Positions 33,888 through 44,818 of a stretch of 64,000 nt of DNA are shown here, in pieces (the first letter of the stretch is position 1; each line of letters starts with the position of its first letter). A model generated the notes under the pieces. That model searched no databases. It was not told the DNA's origin and saw nothing but the letters and a program-made list of their open reading frames with translations. The stretch lies in NCBI GenBank assembly GCA_012184525.1, contig WOFQ01000004.1, forward strand, positions 1,201,315-1,265,314, written 5' to 3'. The translations under genes and the position numbers were made by a program. The stretch comes from Xenoacremonium recifei (Eukaryota > Ascomycota > Sordariomycetes > Hypocreales > Nectriaceae).

Positions 33888-35235
33888 GGACAGACTGGCC
33901 GAGAACCCCGTAGACCTTTCTAGGGAGGTAGCATAGAAATTTGTTGAAGCTGGTAAATAATATGAAGCTCATTGCCCATCCAAATCATCGATATAAGGTA
34001 GAAAGTCACAAGCACCAACTCGGCGAATCGTTTTGTCAAGCAAGACGAAAGTGCGTCCACGGAGTGAGGGGAGACATTTCCCGACGACGAAGTGCAGCAA
34101 ATCTTAGGCAAAAAGTTGTAAATCGAGACGATAGATAGACTCCGTTCATAATCAATTACATGTCTGTCGACACTGTAGGTTTTAATATGCACCACGACCC
34201 CTACACCTTCAACAATTAACCCTCACTCCAATCCATTACCCGACCTCCAGTCTAATCTCTGCCCTCCTGGTATTCGTCTGGATTGATGTGATAGCGTGGC
34301 AGCTGGGGCGGAAAGCACCGGCGACCAACCACCGACTACTCGTCTCGGTTGATGTTATATCGTGGAAGCTCAATCGTGATGAAAGCGCTTTTGGTAGGGC
34401 CCTCTTCGTTCTTGATAGTGAAACGATTGGCACTTGTGGCTGGGCGACCGTCGAGTGGGATGTTGCGAAAGACTGATTTTCACCCTCATCAGAGCCATCC
34501 GCACCATCTACTGACTGGGCTGGGGAGTCCCTGTCTACAGAGTTCTGCTGGACTGCCATAGCCCTTGCTCCATATGCTCGGGAGAGAGACGTTTTGTCCC
34601 CGGTCCCGAGGCGGCATATACAGCAGATGGCGGCAGGGAGAGATAATCTCAAAAGGAGAGCAGCGGAATATGCGGAGGCTGACCTTCCATTATACTCTTC
34701 GATTGTCGAAAATGTGAAGGTCGTTGGCAGGGCCGGTTATGATTCCTGCATCGGTTGGTCACTGTGCAGTTGATGGGGAGATTGGAGATGGACTTACATT
34801 GGCCTAAGCGGAGCGGTTCTCTGCTTAATCCTTCGACGCTGGGGGCTATATATATATGATCACCCATCCAGGGTGGCGAGCAGCGCAGGCGCCGAGAAAG
34901 TCCGCTAGGACCTCAGGGTCGTTACTGAATATCTGCATCGTAGTGCTCTATGCTGGAAGAATGGCATTGAATTTGAGGCATCTTGCTGGAGGTGTCTTGG
35001 TAGGTGGGAGGTTGTGAGAAAGAAAGATCAGAATGATACGGAAAGACAAGTACCTGAGCAAAAACTTGATAACGTGACTGGATCGTGCAGTAGGGTATCA
35101 CAAACTTCCGAAATTTCCTCCCACAAACACATGCTGCCACCGACAATAAAGATGCAAACGCTTGCCAAACATCCGCCGGAATAATGTGACTGCATATGCA
35201 AAGACGTGCGAAACGGTGTTCGTCATCTAGATAGT
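33888..35235. other. long intergenic stretch with a gene remnant
   Basis: No intact gene. Around 34560-34690 a plus-strand reading (YARERDVLSPVPRRHIQQMA, then AAGRDNLKRRAAEYAE) is similar to one at 29720-29840 and is probably a shared coding relic. A minus-strand open frame over 34236-34652 appears to be its antisense shadow. Confidence 0.5.
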
Positions 35236-37615
35236 TCAGTAATTCCCCCAGTCGAACCAGTTGATGTCAACTAATGATAGGTCTAGTCCTTCAAAAGCCG
35301 TCGACGAGAACACTGAATCGATATCCGTCATCTCGACTACTTCGCCTCTTTCTTCATCACCATTATTCGCCCATCTCACTCCCGATCGATTCACGTTCAT
35401 TCCAGCCGCACGCATCGCCTCCTTCCGAGCCTGCAGCGCCTCGATCACAGGCGGCACCTGAGACGTGCCCGCTGCATCATCCCTGGACGACGCTAATACG
35501 ACTTGCCTCACGTGCCACGCCTTGAGCGTCAAATCGGCGACAATAAGATGTTCGACACGCTCAGGTTCAAGCTCACGAAACTCCGGGTGGTGGTCGTGGA
35601 GCTCGAGCATCTGCGCCCAGGCTGCGTGCATGGCTTCGTCCCATTCCGTGGCGACCCGCGCCGACGCCAAGATCTTGAGGATGAAGATGGGAGCACCCCA
35701 AGGGAAATAGAAGTCGACATGCCAGAGGAAGCCAGCCAGAGATCTACTCGAATGGATGAGGTTGTCGTATGAGACGTTCCGCGTGGCCATGTGCAGAATT
35801 GTCCGGTTGCTGCGCTTCTCGGAGGCGGCGTCAAACGAGCTGATGCGGGAAGGATGGCTGCGGCCGCGTTGCTCCATGTGACGCAATTTACATATGGATG
35901 AGCGCGCGATGGTTGTTGTCAAAAGATGTAGCGGCACAACGGGGTCGCAGAAACGAAGGAAGCGGTCCTGGATCAGCGCCTCGAGGTCGTCCACGGTTCG
36001 ACGTTTCGCCCTCCTCCCCTCGGCCAAGGAACCCTCAGAGTCGGATCCGGTGTCAACTCTCGGATCACGGTTTTGCAGAAATCGGGTCGTTTCATACTTC
36101 AAGAGACAGAATACCATCTCTGACGCCCCGGATCGCTCTGATGGAAGGATACTCATATCGGGTCTCAGATCAGCATCGTCCAGATTCGACGGCATGCACG
36201 TGTCGTTGGTACGCGGCAATGAGATCTCGGAGCCCATAATCTCTGTCAGTCTGCCATCGAGAGTAATAAGATACCACCAAAGCCGTCGTCTCATCTCCGT
36301 CTCGAAAGAGCTAAGCCCAAGAAGAGTGCCATCTCGGTGCAGTCCCTGAGACTGAGCCATACGCATTGCCGAACCGACCATGACCCAGAGCGAGGAGGAG
36401 TCCGTCGTGTGCAGCATGGAAGTCTGTGGGAAACATCAGCATCACTACAGTGTCCCGAAACCTGTCAGGCACACTCACCAACAGTAAGATGTAAGCACGG
36501 AGTAGATCAATGTGTGGCACCCGCTGAAACGACGTCTCAAACAGTTCAAAGCGAGTTGCCTCCTGCATGTTGAACAGCAGGACGGCTTTTTCTTCACAGA
36601 AACGTTCCCGACACTCCCTTTCCGACAGGGATGCCACCGCAGAGGCATAGATGGAAAACTTCAACGCTTCAGTATTGGGACCCAGAGCAGTACTACCGCC
36701 GTCGGCCACGAAGAGCTCCCTGACAGTAGGCGCATGTAAGATCTTAGTCAACGGATGCACATTGTCGAGGAATACCGTCCAGTACCTCAACGCGACGCTG
36801 GGCGGCGGCTGTGGATGTTTCACCTCACTTTGAGGCATTGGGAGGCCCATGAAGATACTCGCCGACGTGGATTGGAAGGCTGGCTGCTGAGAATGCCGCC
36901 GCTGCTCATTTGCTGGCGATTCAACAACATCCTCCGAAGAATTTTGCCGTTGAGGGCCTTGTCGATACTGCGATACGCTGATCAGCACTCAAGCCTCCTA
37001 CCACCTTGCAGAGTTTCGGTTCAATACCTTCTGTGCGAGAGTCCCAATCAAATCATGTTCATAATATCGTTTGCCACCATACTCCGGTATCAAGACGCCT
37101 CGACGACGAGGGAACAAGGGTCCTTGAGCAGACGCTGCCGGCACTGCCAGGCCGCCATTTGTTACGGATTCATTTGCATGAGACGCAAAGGAGGACTCTC
37201 TCACGTCCTGAGCCGCTCCGTGGTCGGGCAACACATGCGCGTTGAGACTTCGCACTCCGCCCACCGCTGCAACCTCGACATCGGCATCCATCTCATCGTT
37301 CTCTGTCGATGGTCCCCGTGCCGCATCATCCAGCGACTCAAAAGCGAGGCCTGAACTGCGCAGAATCGCTTCATATGAGCGTACTCGGTCCAGCAAAGCT
37401 TGCGTCGATGCTGCGCGTGCGACCTCAACTGTCTTTCTGCGACGGCGCTGTGGCGGAGGGGTCGCCCGATAACTGCAATGCAAGCGCGATTTCGTACACG
37501 CCAGACAGGGTTGGCGCCTGTCGCATTTGACCTTGCGCTGGACGCATGTTGTGCAGGCATGGCTCTGGACTGTGGCTGAGGCGGGGGAGCGCGGGGATAG
37601 CGGTGGTGATGCCAT
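35236..37615 (-). CDS. Zn2Cys6 transcription factor with fungal_trans domain
   Basis: Exons 37028-37615, 36479-36967 and 35236-36423 give 754 aa. The zinc cluster is at residues 16-45 (CTTCVQRKVKC, CLACTKSRLHC), followed by a basic RRRRK linker and a short heptad segment. The middle domain has the fungal_trans signature (LLLTSMLHTTDSSSLWVMVGSAMRMAQ, RRRLWWYL, LPRTNDT). The first donor is GTATTG, weaker than usual. An upstream in-frame ATG at 37669 exists. Its neighbours are a sugar permease and a carboxylesterase, which it may control (inference). Confidence 0.9.
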
Positions 37616-38288
37616 GGCGATGATGCCCGTCTCGAGAGAACCCAGAGTTGGGTGAAGGAGCAGAGTCACAGCGGCAGACAGACGATCAGCAGCTTTTGGC
37701 TCCCCGTGGGGTTCTAGTTCCGTCTATGGCCTAGCTGAGGGCCAGCGCGGTTGGCGACAGGGAGAGACGGTCTGGAGCTAATCTTTAGTAGGGCGTGGAG
37801 AGTCATGGCGAAGGTCACCAACGGAGCGTTATTCCGTGCGGGATGTGGGCAGCAACTTCACGAGGCTCGATGACTATCACCTGAACTAACTGGCGGTTAT
37901 TTTACGATTATAATGGCCATTCTGTACGCCATCGCATGATTGAGGTGTGTCTTCAAACAACTCGGCCTTGTCTCATTTTATTGCCGGACTCTTATACCCA
38001 TGCATGAGCAGAACGGCGATGATCTATCTAGCAGTCACTTACAGCCCACCAATAAAGCTGCAGGCATTGTTCCTGTGTGAAGATCCCACAGCACTCCAAA
38101 GGCAGCCCCGACATCTTACGAGTTATGGTGATGAGCAGGCATAAAATACAATCGTATTACTTACACGACTTTCCATTGTCTGGTACAGAGTGCACGAAGC
38201 ACAGTCAACAACATCGAGCACTTATTCATCTCCAGCCTCAACCCCAAACAGACACCACTGCCGCTACCTCTGTTCTTGGTCCCCCGCT
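37616..38288. other. intergenic, regulator promoter
   Basis: Upstream region of the Zn2Cys6 gene and 3' flank of the sugar permease. No gene seen. Confidence 0.5.
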
Positions 38289-40263
38289 TCAATTATCAGG
38301 ATCGCCCTTCTGATGCTCGTGGCCATATTCGCCCGTACAGATGGTGTGCTTGAACTGGCGAGCGGGAATTCGCCGCTCAAACAACTCATCCAGCTGACCG
38401 TAACTGCGACCGGTGACATCTGGGATCCATAGGTAGATTAGGACAACGCAGACAACACCGATGCCGAAGAACATGTAGCCGGTCTTGGGTCCGATGGCGG
38501 CAAGCTCGAAGGGGATAACGATGTTGGTGACGGTTCCGATGATGGCGTTGCAACCCACAGCTAGTGTCGCGGTTTTGGCACGGAGCCTGGCTGAAGCAGC
38601 CTCGCCTGTGTAAGACCAACTATAGAGAGTCAGAAGACACCACAAAATCGGAAGATCGCAAGACTTACCCTGCGACACCAGGGCCAACGGTCACGGCGGC
38701 ATTGAACAAAGCGATGAAGGCGACAAGCGCTGCACCAGCTGACGCGGAGGTATGACCATGGTCCACAGAGTCGACGACACCAATTCCCACTAAGACAGGT
38801 GTTATTAGTTTCCACCTTTCTGGAGCTGTCAAATACGGCGGAAGCTCTTACACATGGATAGGGTGATCCCGATGACACCATAGAAGACCAAAGGCCAGCG
38901 TCCGACAGTCTTGAGCTCAATGAGGAAGAAGGCTACGATGGCAGCGGCCAATCCAACAACAGACACAATGACACTACCCAGCAGAGCATTGGACAGACCT
39001 GCGATGGTAAAAAAGTCTAACACAACATCAGTCTCTCATCAAAGTGACAGCATGAGGGGGGAGCTACAAGTCGAGTATGACTGGACTAGTTGGTTGCCGA
39101 TCAGCTGTTGCGATAATGACGGGAACAAAGCTGAGAATGTTCTTCGCAGGTTGGGGCCCTTGAGGCACTCCGAGTAGCTGGCATCCTCGGTTGACTCCTT
39201 ATCCGCGCGCTCTTTTAGCACAGTGTATTGCAACTCATGCGCTGTTCGTTCGATTTCCTCGGGCGTCTGGCTCGGATGCAGTCGGGCCAGACTCGCGCGA
39301 GCGTCCTTCACACGACCCTTGAGAACGAGCCAGTAGGGCGACTCAGGCATGCAAAGCAACATGCCGGTGAGGGAGACAGTCGGGGCTGCCAGACCGACGT
39401 ATAGAGGGACGGTCCAACCGCGGTTGTCAGAGGCATCGGAGCCCCAGGCCTGATTCGCACCCCAGGTAACAAAAGTGCCGATGAGCGAGCCAAGGGAGAC
39501 TAGTCAAAGCGCAGTAAGTTACCGCCCAGAAAGGACTGCTTGGTTTGACTTACGGTTGAAGCTGAAAAGGCCAATAGAGATGCCTCGAATCTCACGGGGC
39601 GTGATCTCAGCGATGTACGTGGGAATTACCACCTGCATGATGCCTGTGGCGGAACCCATGATGATTTTGGCGCCGGTATAGTCATTCTTGTTGCGTGAGA
39701 GAACCTCTATCATGACGCCCAGATAAACGTTGAGAACCATAAGGTAGATGCACTTGCGACGGCCGAAACGATCCGAGAACCAGCCAGCAAAGAGCTGACC
39801 CAGGAACTGCCTAGATACATGTGTTAAAATATTCTCAGCAACCAAAAGAGGAGGTGCATACATAAGACCAAACAGACCAGCCCAAAGAGACAGAGTGCTA
39901 GCAGCCACGGCGTAGGACTTTGTCTTCGAGTCATACGAACCCATGGTCTTGCAAAATGCCTGTACACCGACAAGAGCGCCCAGCAGGACATACTCAAGAC
40001 CCAGGATAATGCCGTTGGTCTGCGTGCAGGCCAAGTGTCAGAAACTGGCATATGAACATCGATGCATGACTGACCTGAACCACAAGGATGATGAAGCAAG
40101 TCTTGAGGTTCTCACGAATGACCTGCCATTGCGGCTTTCCCTCGGCTAGAGTGTCTTCCTGAGCCTGAAGGAATGCATCGCGATTGATGGCGATACCCTT
40201 TGCCGAGGCCACCTTTTCGATGTGGTCAGAGACCTCAGCCTTACCGTGATCAAGATCCTTCAT
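38289..40263 (-). CDS. MFS sugar permease, alpha-glucoside/hexose type
   Basis: Seven exons (40075-40263, 39862-40019, 39554-39810, 39068-39499, 38852-39016, 38669-38789, 38289-38619) give 550 aa. Twelve-helix sugar-porter signs: ALVGVQAFCKTMGSYD in helix 1-2, DRFGRRK loop, PESPYWLVLKGR after helix 6, and PDVTGRSYGQLDELFERRI after helix 12. The tail resembles maltose/alpha-glucoside proton symporters more than hexose carriers, but the substrate is not certain. An alternative ATG lies 18 bp upstream (40281). It shares a 665-bp upstream region with the divergent carboxylesterase. Confidence 0.92.
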
Positions 40264-40928
40264 GGCTTCAACCCTCGACAATGGTAATGGTGTAGAAGTC
40301 CTGACAAAGGCTTAGTTACTTTGACATTGACAAAGGTGTGGCGAAGCAACAGCAGAGTTCGACATATATCACCACCAGTGTTGTCAGTCGTGCTGTCTTC
40401 CCCACGGGGAAGCGATGTGGAGTACTAATAGCAGGATTGGGATCCTTTCGGCAGCCCGTTCTCGGGCCATCAGCTGCGGGTTCATCCCGTGCCATCCAAC
40501 CGGGTGCTTGTGTTCTCAGGAGGCTGGCATCTGGAAGTGGTGTGTTTGCGGGGAATGGGCTCATGAGGAACGACTAACGCCTCTCAATGGCCTGAACCTA
40601 GTGCAACGGGTAGCTCAGAGTCTCACCCGAGCTCCGAAGGCCCGAGAGCGCCCGAAGACGCCCGAGCACCCGAGGCCGGCTAGCCGGCTCCGTACGGCCC
40701 CGCTTGGAAACCCCTCCGGCGATCTACAATCCGGGGCTGACGATCAGTGACATGCCGATTTCGCAATTCTCGAGAGCTCTTGTTTGCATTAATGCCACAG
40801 ATTTGTCTTGAACGACCTGCTTTGAGCAGCAACCCCAGACTTCTTGCTCGCTATTGAAGAAACAATTTTCGCGTCCTCCGGATCTCCTCCACACTTTCTC
40901 GTTAGTCGGATCCGGGTTAGCTGTCAAG
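40264..40928. promoter_or_regulatory. divergent promoter, sugar permease / carboxylesterase
   Basis: 665 bp. CACCCGAG occurs twice (40624-40631, 40667-40674) inside a run of five CCCGA elements at about 40626-40675, followed by inverted GCCGGC/TAGCCGGCT text. This arrangement suits a zinc-cluster regulator such as the one at 35-37 kb. Confidence 0.45.
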
Positions 40929-42575
40929 ATGGCTCTCCCCACCATCCAAATTTCGACCGGCCTGGTCCAAGGCATTTCTTCTCAGTACGATGAGGGGATT
41001 ACCGTCTACCGCGGTCTGCCATATGCAGCCTCGACAGCTGGCGAGAACCGCTGGCGCCCGCCTCAAGCTCCCCAGCCATGGGAGGGCGTACGTGTCGCCG
41101 ACAAGTTCGGCCCTCCTTGTCCACAGATCCCCTTTGGGCCGATGAACATCCTTCCTGATCAGAGCGAGGATTGTCTATCGTTGAATGTGTGGACTCCAAA
41201 GGGTGCTGAAAGGCTGCCCGTATTTGTGTGGATTTATGGTGGGCGTTTCATCGCCGGCTCAGGTTCTGAAGCGGCGTACGACGGTACGGGATTGGCGTCC
41301 AAGGGGGTCGTGGTTGTCACACTCAACTACCGAGTTGGTATCTTGGGGTTTCTGGCAACCCATGAGCTGAGTAAAGAGTCAGGACACGACGCCTCAGGCA
41401 ACTATGGCATCATGGATCAAATTGCTGCGCTGAAGTGGGTTCAGGAAAACATCGCGGCATTTGGAGGAGATCCCCAGAAGGTCACCATTGGTGGCCAGTC
41501 CGCGGGCGGTGCTTCAACCGGCATTCACATTCTCTCACCACTCTCGAAGGGACTCTTCCGAGCAGCGATCCCGCAATCCGGTCAGAGATCCCCTCGTGAT
41601 CCCTTGTTAAGCGGTCTCGCTCCTGCTTATCGCACCAAGGAGAAGGCCGAGAGGCAGGGTGCAGCCACGGTGAAGGAAAAGGGGGCCTCCAACATAGCCG
41701 AGATGCGACGTTTGCCCTTGGATGTGCTCCTTGAGGGCAACAACAAGAACGACGATGTTTGGGGCAATCCGCCCTTCTACAGGCCGTGCATCGACGGCTA
41801 TGTGTTCCCCCAAACCTTCGAAGAGAGCCTGCAACGTGGTGCTCACAATGATGTGCCTGTGATGACGGGCCACAACGCTGACGAGGGCGGCACATACGCT
41901 GACCCGGGGTTCAACGAGGATGACATGAAGGCCTGCGCGCAGCAAAAGTACGGACCGTTGGCAGATCGCTTCCTGGCGTTGTATCCCGTATCCGAGACTG
42001 TCAGCGCTCGCGACGCATGGAATGAGGCTGCACGGGATAATTCCCGAGTTACAGTTGCTCTTTGGGCAGATATGTATCAGAAACATGCCAAAGGTCCGGT
42101 CTATGGCTACTTCTACAACCATGCACCGCCTTTGCGTCGAGGCGGTCCCGATGCACCACCCACAAAACAGGCCATTGGTGCTGCAGGCCCAGATAGCCAG
42201 CCAAAACTTCGCATTTATGAGAATGACGTCCCGCGCAGCACGTACACGTACAGCAAGATTGGCCCTGGCGCGAGACACGGAGCGTTCCACGGCGCAGAAA
42301 TCCCGTTTGTGTTGAACAACCTGTACGCGCAGGACGGGTACGAGTATCGGAAGGTGGATAAGGTGGTGGCGGAGAAGATGTCGACTTACTGGGCCAATTT
42401 TGTAAAAACAGGCAATCCAAACGGCGAGGGTATTACAGAATTTGTCACGACGATCTCGACGGAGGGTGGAAGAATTATGAAGCTAGGCGAGGTGTGTGAG
42501 GGAATTGCGTTGGCAGAGAGTCCCGAGAGGGAAGCGTTTTGGAGGGAGCATTTGGCAGCTCAAACGCCGTGGTGA
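40929..42575 (+). CDS. type-B carboxylesterase/lipase
   Basis: A single exon of 548 aa. The family motifs are all present: EDCLSLNVW near residue 80, the oxyanion region WIYGGRF (usually HGGGF; here the His is replaced by Tyr), the nucleophile elbow GQSAGG near 190, the acid in NADEGG near 315, and the catalytic His in GAFHGAEIPF near 450. The ATG at 40929 is preferred to an upstream in-frame ATG at 40854, which does not add a signal peptide. The protein therefore looks cytosolic and could cleave an imported ester. With the neighbouring permease and regulator it forms a plausible uptake-and-hydrolysis unit (inference). Confidence 0.92.
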   Translation: MALPTIQISTGLVQGISSQYDEGITVYRGLPYAASTAGENRWRPPQAPQPWEGVRVADKFGPPCPQIPFGPMNILPDQSEDCLSLNVWTPKGAERLPVFVWIYGGRFIAGSGSEAAYDGTGLASKGVVVVTLNYRVGILGFLATHELSKESGHDASGNYGIMDQIAALKWVQENIAAFGGDPQKVTIGGQSAGGASTGIHILSPLSKGLFRAAIPQSGQRSPRDPLLSGLAPAYRTKEKAERQGAATVKEKGASNIAEMRRLPLDVLLEGNNKNDDVWGNPPFYRPCIDGYVFPQTFEESLQRGAHNDVPVMTGHNADEGGTYADPGFNEDDMKACAQQKYGPLADRFLALYPVSETVSARDAWNEAARDNSRVTVALWADMYQKHAKGPVYGYFYNHAPPLRRGGPDAPPTKQAIGAAGPDSQPKLRIYENDVPRSTYTYSKIGPGARHGAFHGAEIPFVLNNLYAQDGYEYRKVDKVVAEKMSTYWANFVKTGNPNGEGITEFVTTISTEGGRIMKLGEVCEGIALAESPEREAFWREHLAAQTPW

Positions 42576-42904
42576 GCTCCATAGCATTACGTCTTCTTTT
42601 GAGTACTTACAAAGCGATTGAGTCGGGGTGTCCGTCTTGAAGCTGGCCGGTTGGCACAGTACCTGAATATCGCATCTTGTTTTCCCAAACTACTGAGCGT
42701 AGGTCCCTAGGACATGAGGCATTTCCTAGTTCGTATGTGAGTTGTAAGAGATACTCCAGAAGGACTCTGGACCAGCGACATATCTGTCTGCGCATGTGAC
42801 GGCTGGAGAAGAGGCAAGAATGGGGTAATTATTTCCGATCTATGGATATTAAGATACGGGGAGTGATCACCGCTTTTTATTTGCGAGCTTTGCAGGTTAG
42901 GAAT
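42576..42904. other. intergenic
   Basis: 3' flanks of the carboxylesterase and of the TPR remnant. The part next to 42904 is duplicated near 45.5 kb. Confidence 0.5.
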
Positions 42905-43381
42905 TTAGCACCAAGAAATACAAATAGAGCCATTAAATGATTCCTCTGATCCCTTGAATGTTGCGTTCGGCTTGCACTTCTCAAAGAGCCGCTCTGCTTC
43001 ATCTAGCAATTGCAATTGATCTGGCGTTTCCATATCGTCGGTACTATCCTGCGTGAGAGCCTCGGAGAGCTTGAAGAGGCTCCGCCCGTGCTCCATTGGC
43101 CTTCGTGCAATATGCACTTTAGTCACTTCTAATGAGTCTCGCAAATGCTTTCTAGGCGGGTCTGTTAATGGCACACATGTGGAAAGAAGGATATGTACTG
43201 ACACTGCAGCTTCGACTTTGCCATGATCGAGACAACACACACCCATTTTAAACATGCAAGCTCCATTGAAAGGATGGGAACGTGTGTGATCGCCCTGCAG
43301 CCACACATTCTGGGCCTCGATGAAATGGGTCTCCGCGTCATCGAGCTTTCTCTCCTCCTCGTCAATGATTCCAAGCACAAA
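42905..43381 (-). pseudogene. beheaded TPR-protein gene (3' end only)
   Basis: The minus strand encodes LGIIDEEERKLDDAETHF, then NGACMFKMGVCCLDHGKVEAAV and, after an intron at 43152-43202 (GTCAGT...CTAG), KHLRDSLEVTK...SLFKLSEAL...EAERLFEKCK and a stop. This is the conserved C-terminal TPR pattern of fungal NLR-like and helicase-linked TPR proteins. There is no ATG, and similarity ends abruptly at about 43380, so the N-terminal several hundred residues are missing. Its broken 5' end faces the broken 5' end of the next gene. Confidence 0.72.
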
Positions 43382-43406
43382 AGTGGCGCTATTAAATGTA
43401 TGTTAG

Positions 43407-44346
43407 CACACACCGGAAAGTTTCAAAGAGTGTGTCGACATCATTTCGAATATTACGACGGCTGTACATGAGCTCCTCGGCCATGGGACTGGTAAGCTGC
43501 TGAGCGAGACGAGCCCTGGCCGGTACAATTTCGACAAAGAAAACCCTCCAACCAACCCGCTCACGGGTGAACAAGTCAAAACTTGGTATCTTCCAGGTCA
43601 GACTTGGACCAGTGTGTTTGGGGAAATTGCCCCGTCGGTTGAGGAATGCCGGGCGGAGGTGATGTCGCTGTACCTTATGGATAACAAGGAGTTGCTGTCT
43701 ATGTATGGGCATAATGACTCAACTGCCATCACCGCCGATGAAGGTTCGTGATAATGAAACTTGGTGACCCTATTTTCAAGTTCTAACTGGCAGCGAATAG
43801 TCCACTACAATACCTACCTCCACATCGGTGTTCAGGGACTTCAGGCTCTACAATTCTACAACGCCGAAGAAAAGACTTGGGGTGAGACTGCTCACAGAAG
43901 TGTAAGTCCTAATCAAGACGTAGCCCTTAACTTTGTTTCCTCGCTAATAGCTCGGGAAGAGCCAATATGCAATCTTGAAGCATCTCCTGCTCTAAGGTGA
44001 TGGTGTCGTGTCCATTGTGCATGATGCAGAAGTCGGAAGCCTGACGGTCAAGGTTGATCGTGAGAAGCTTCACTCTCATGGGCAGCCAGCACTCGGCGAT
44101 CTTCTTTGCCGCATACAAATCTGGCGCTGTATCGCGGATTTTGAATCCTGTTCAAAGTTCTACGAAACATTGTTGGAGGTCATTGAAGAAGAGGAGCAAT
44201 GGAGACAGGTTGTCTGCTCAAAGCCGGAGCCACGCTGGAAGTTTGTGCAGGCTAACAGTTTTCTGGTTGGCGAAAATGTGGAGTTGAAGGTATATAACGA
44301 GAGCAACGAAGGGATCATCCAGTCTTGGGCAGAGAGACATGTATGA
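43407..44346 (+). pseudogene. beheaded dipeptidyl-peptidase III (M49)
   Basis: Segments 43407-43743, 43801-43901 and 43951-44346, with good introns, encode the second half of DPP III. This includes the zinc-binding HELLGH motif (43467-43484), the second zinc ligand motif EECRAE, HIGVQGLQALQFY, then KPEPRWKFVQAN and a natural-looking end, EGIIQSWAERHV. The N-terminal ~400 residues of the family are absent, the frame opening only about 20 codons before HELLGH. A TAA at 43993-43995 interrupts the KHLL...GDGVVS segment in the otherwise continuous frame. It is a truncated pseudogene. The metal site survives but the substrate-binding N-lobe does not. Confidence 0.85.
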
Positions 44347-44402
44347 AGGCTCTGTGTTCTAGCGAGAGTTCCTGCTGTGTTGGGCTTCGAGGATCTCACA
44401 CT

Positions 44403-44696
44403 TGTACATAACCACAGAGACAACAGGCTGTCTTACAAAGGAGGCTCCCGAATAAATGCCGTAAATGCTGCACCTTTCAATTCGGCATTGAAATGCAAGA
44501 GACTCAAATCTGAGCCATAATTCAGATTGATCAAATGATCGATAAAATGCGATGCCCAACTTGGGCTGAAAATGCGATTCTTGGGGGATGATTGTTGATT
44601 CTTCTGAGAACCCTGCGAGAGCCCTCCTGTAGCTACGCAATTTTACTAATTACGTGACAAGGGGCAGCCCACGTTGACTCCCTTCCAGCCCGGACA
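44403..44696. mobile_element. LTR-like element, copy 2
   Basis: 294 bp beginning TGTACATAACC and ending CCCGGACA (TG...CA), flanked by CACT at 44399-44402 and CACT at 44697-44700, as expected of a 4-bp target-site duplication. It is highly similar to 25573-25882. No internal retrotransposon coding region is next to it, so it is probably a solo LTR or a small non-autonomous element. Confidence 0.72.
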
Positions 44697-44818
44697 CACT
44701 GCCACGACCATCCTGGGGTTGGATTGATCAAATATTCATAATTCTCAACTACTCAAGGACATGCATCGAAGACAGTCTGGGCCGTATAACCAAAGAAAGC
44801 ATCCCGATGTTTGGACTC

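Noticed and set aside
34236..34652. 138-codon minus-strand open frame
   Set aside because: Probably antisense to the plus-strand relic shared with 29.7 kb; no motif of its own.
41607..42290. 227-codon minus-strand open frame
   Set aside because: Antisense shadow of the carboxylesterase; no family features.
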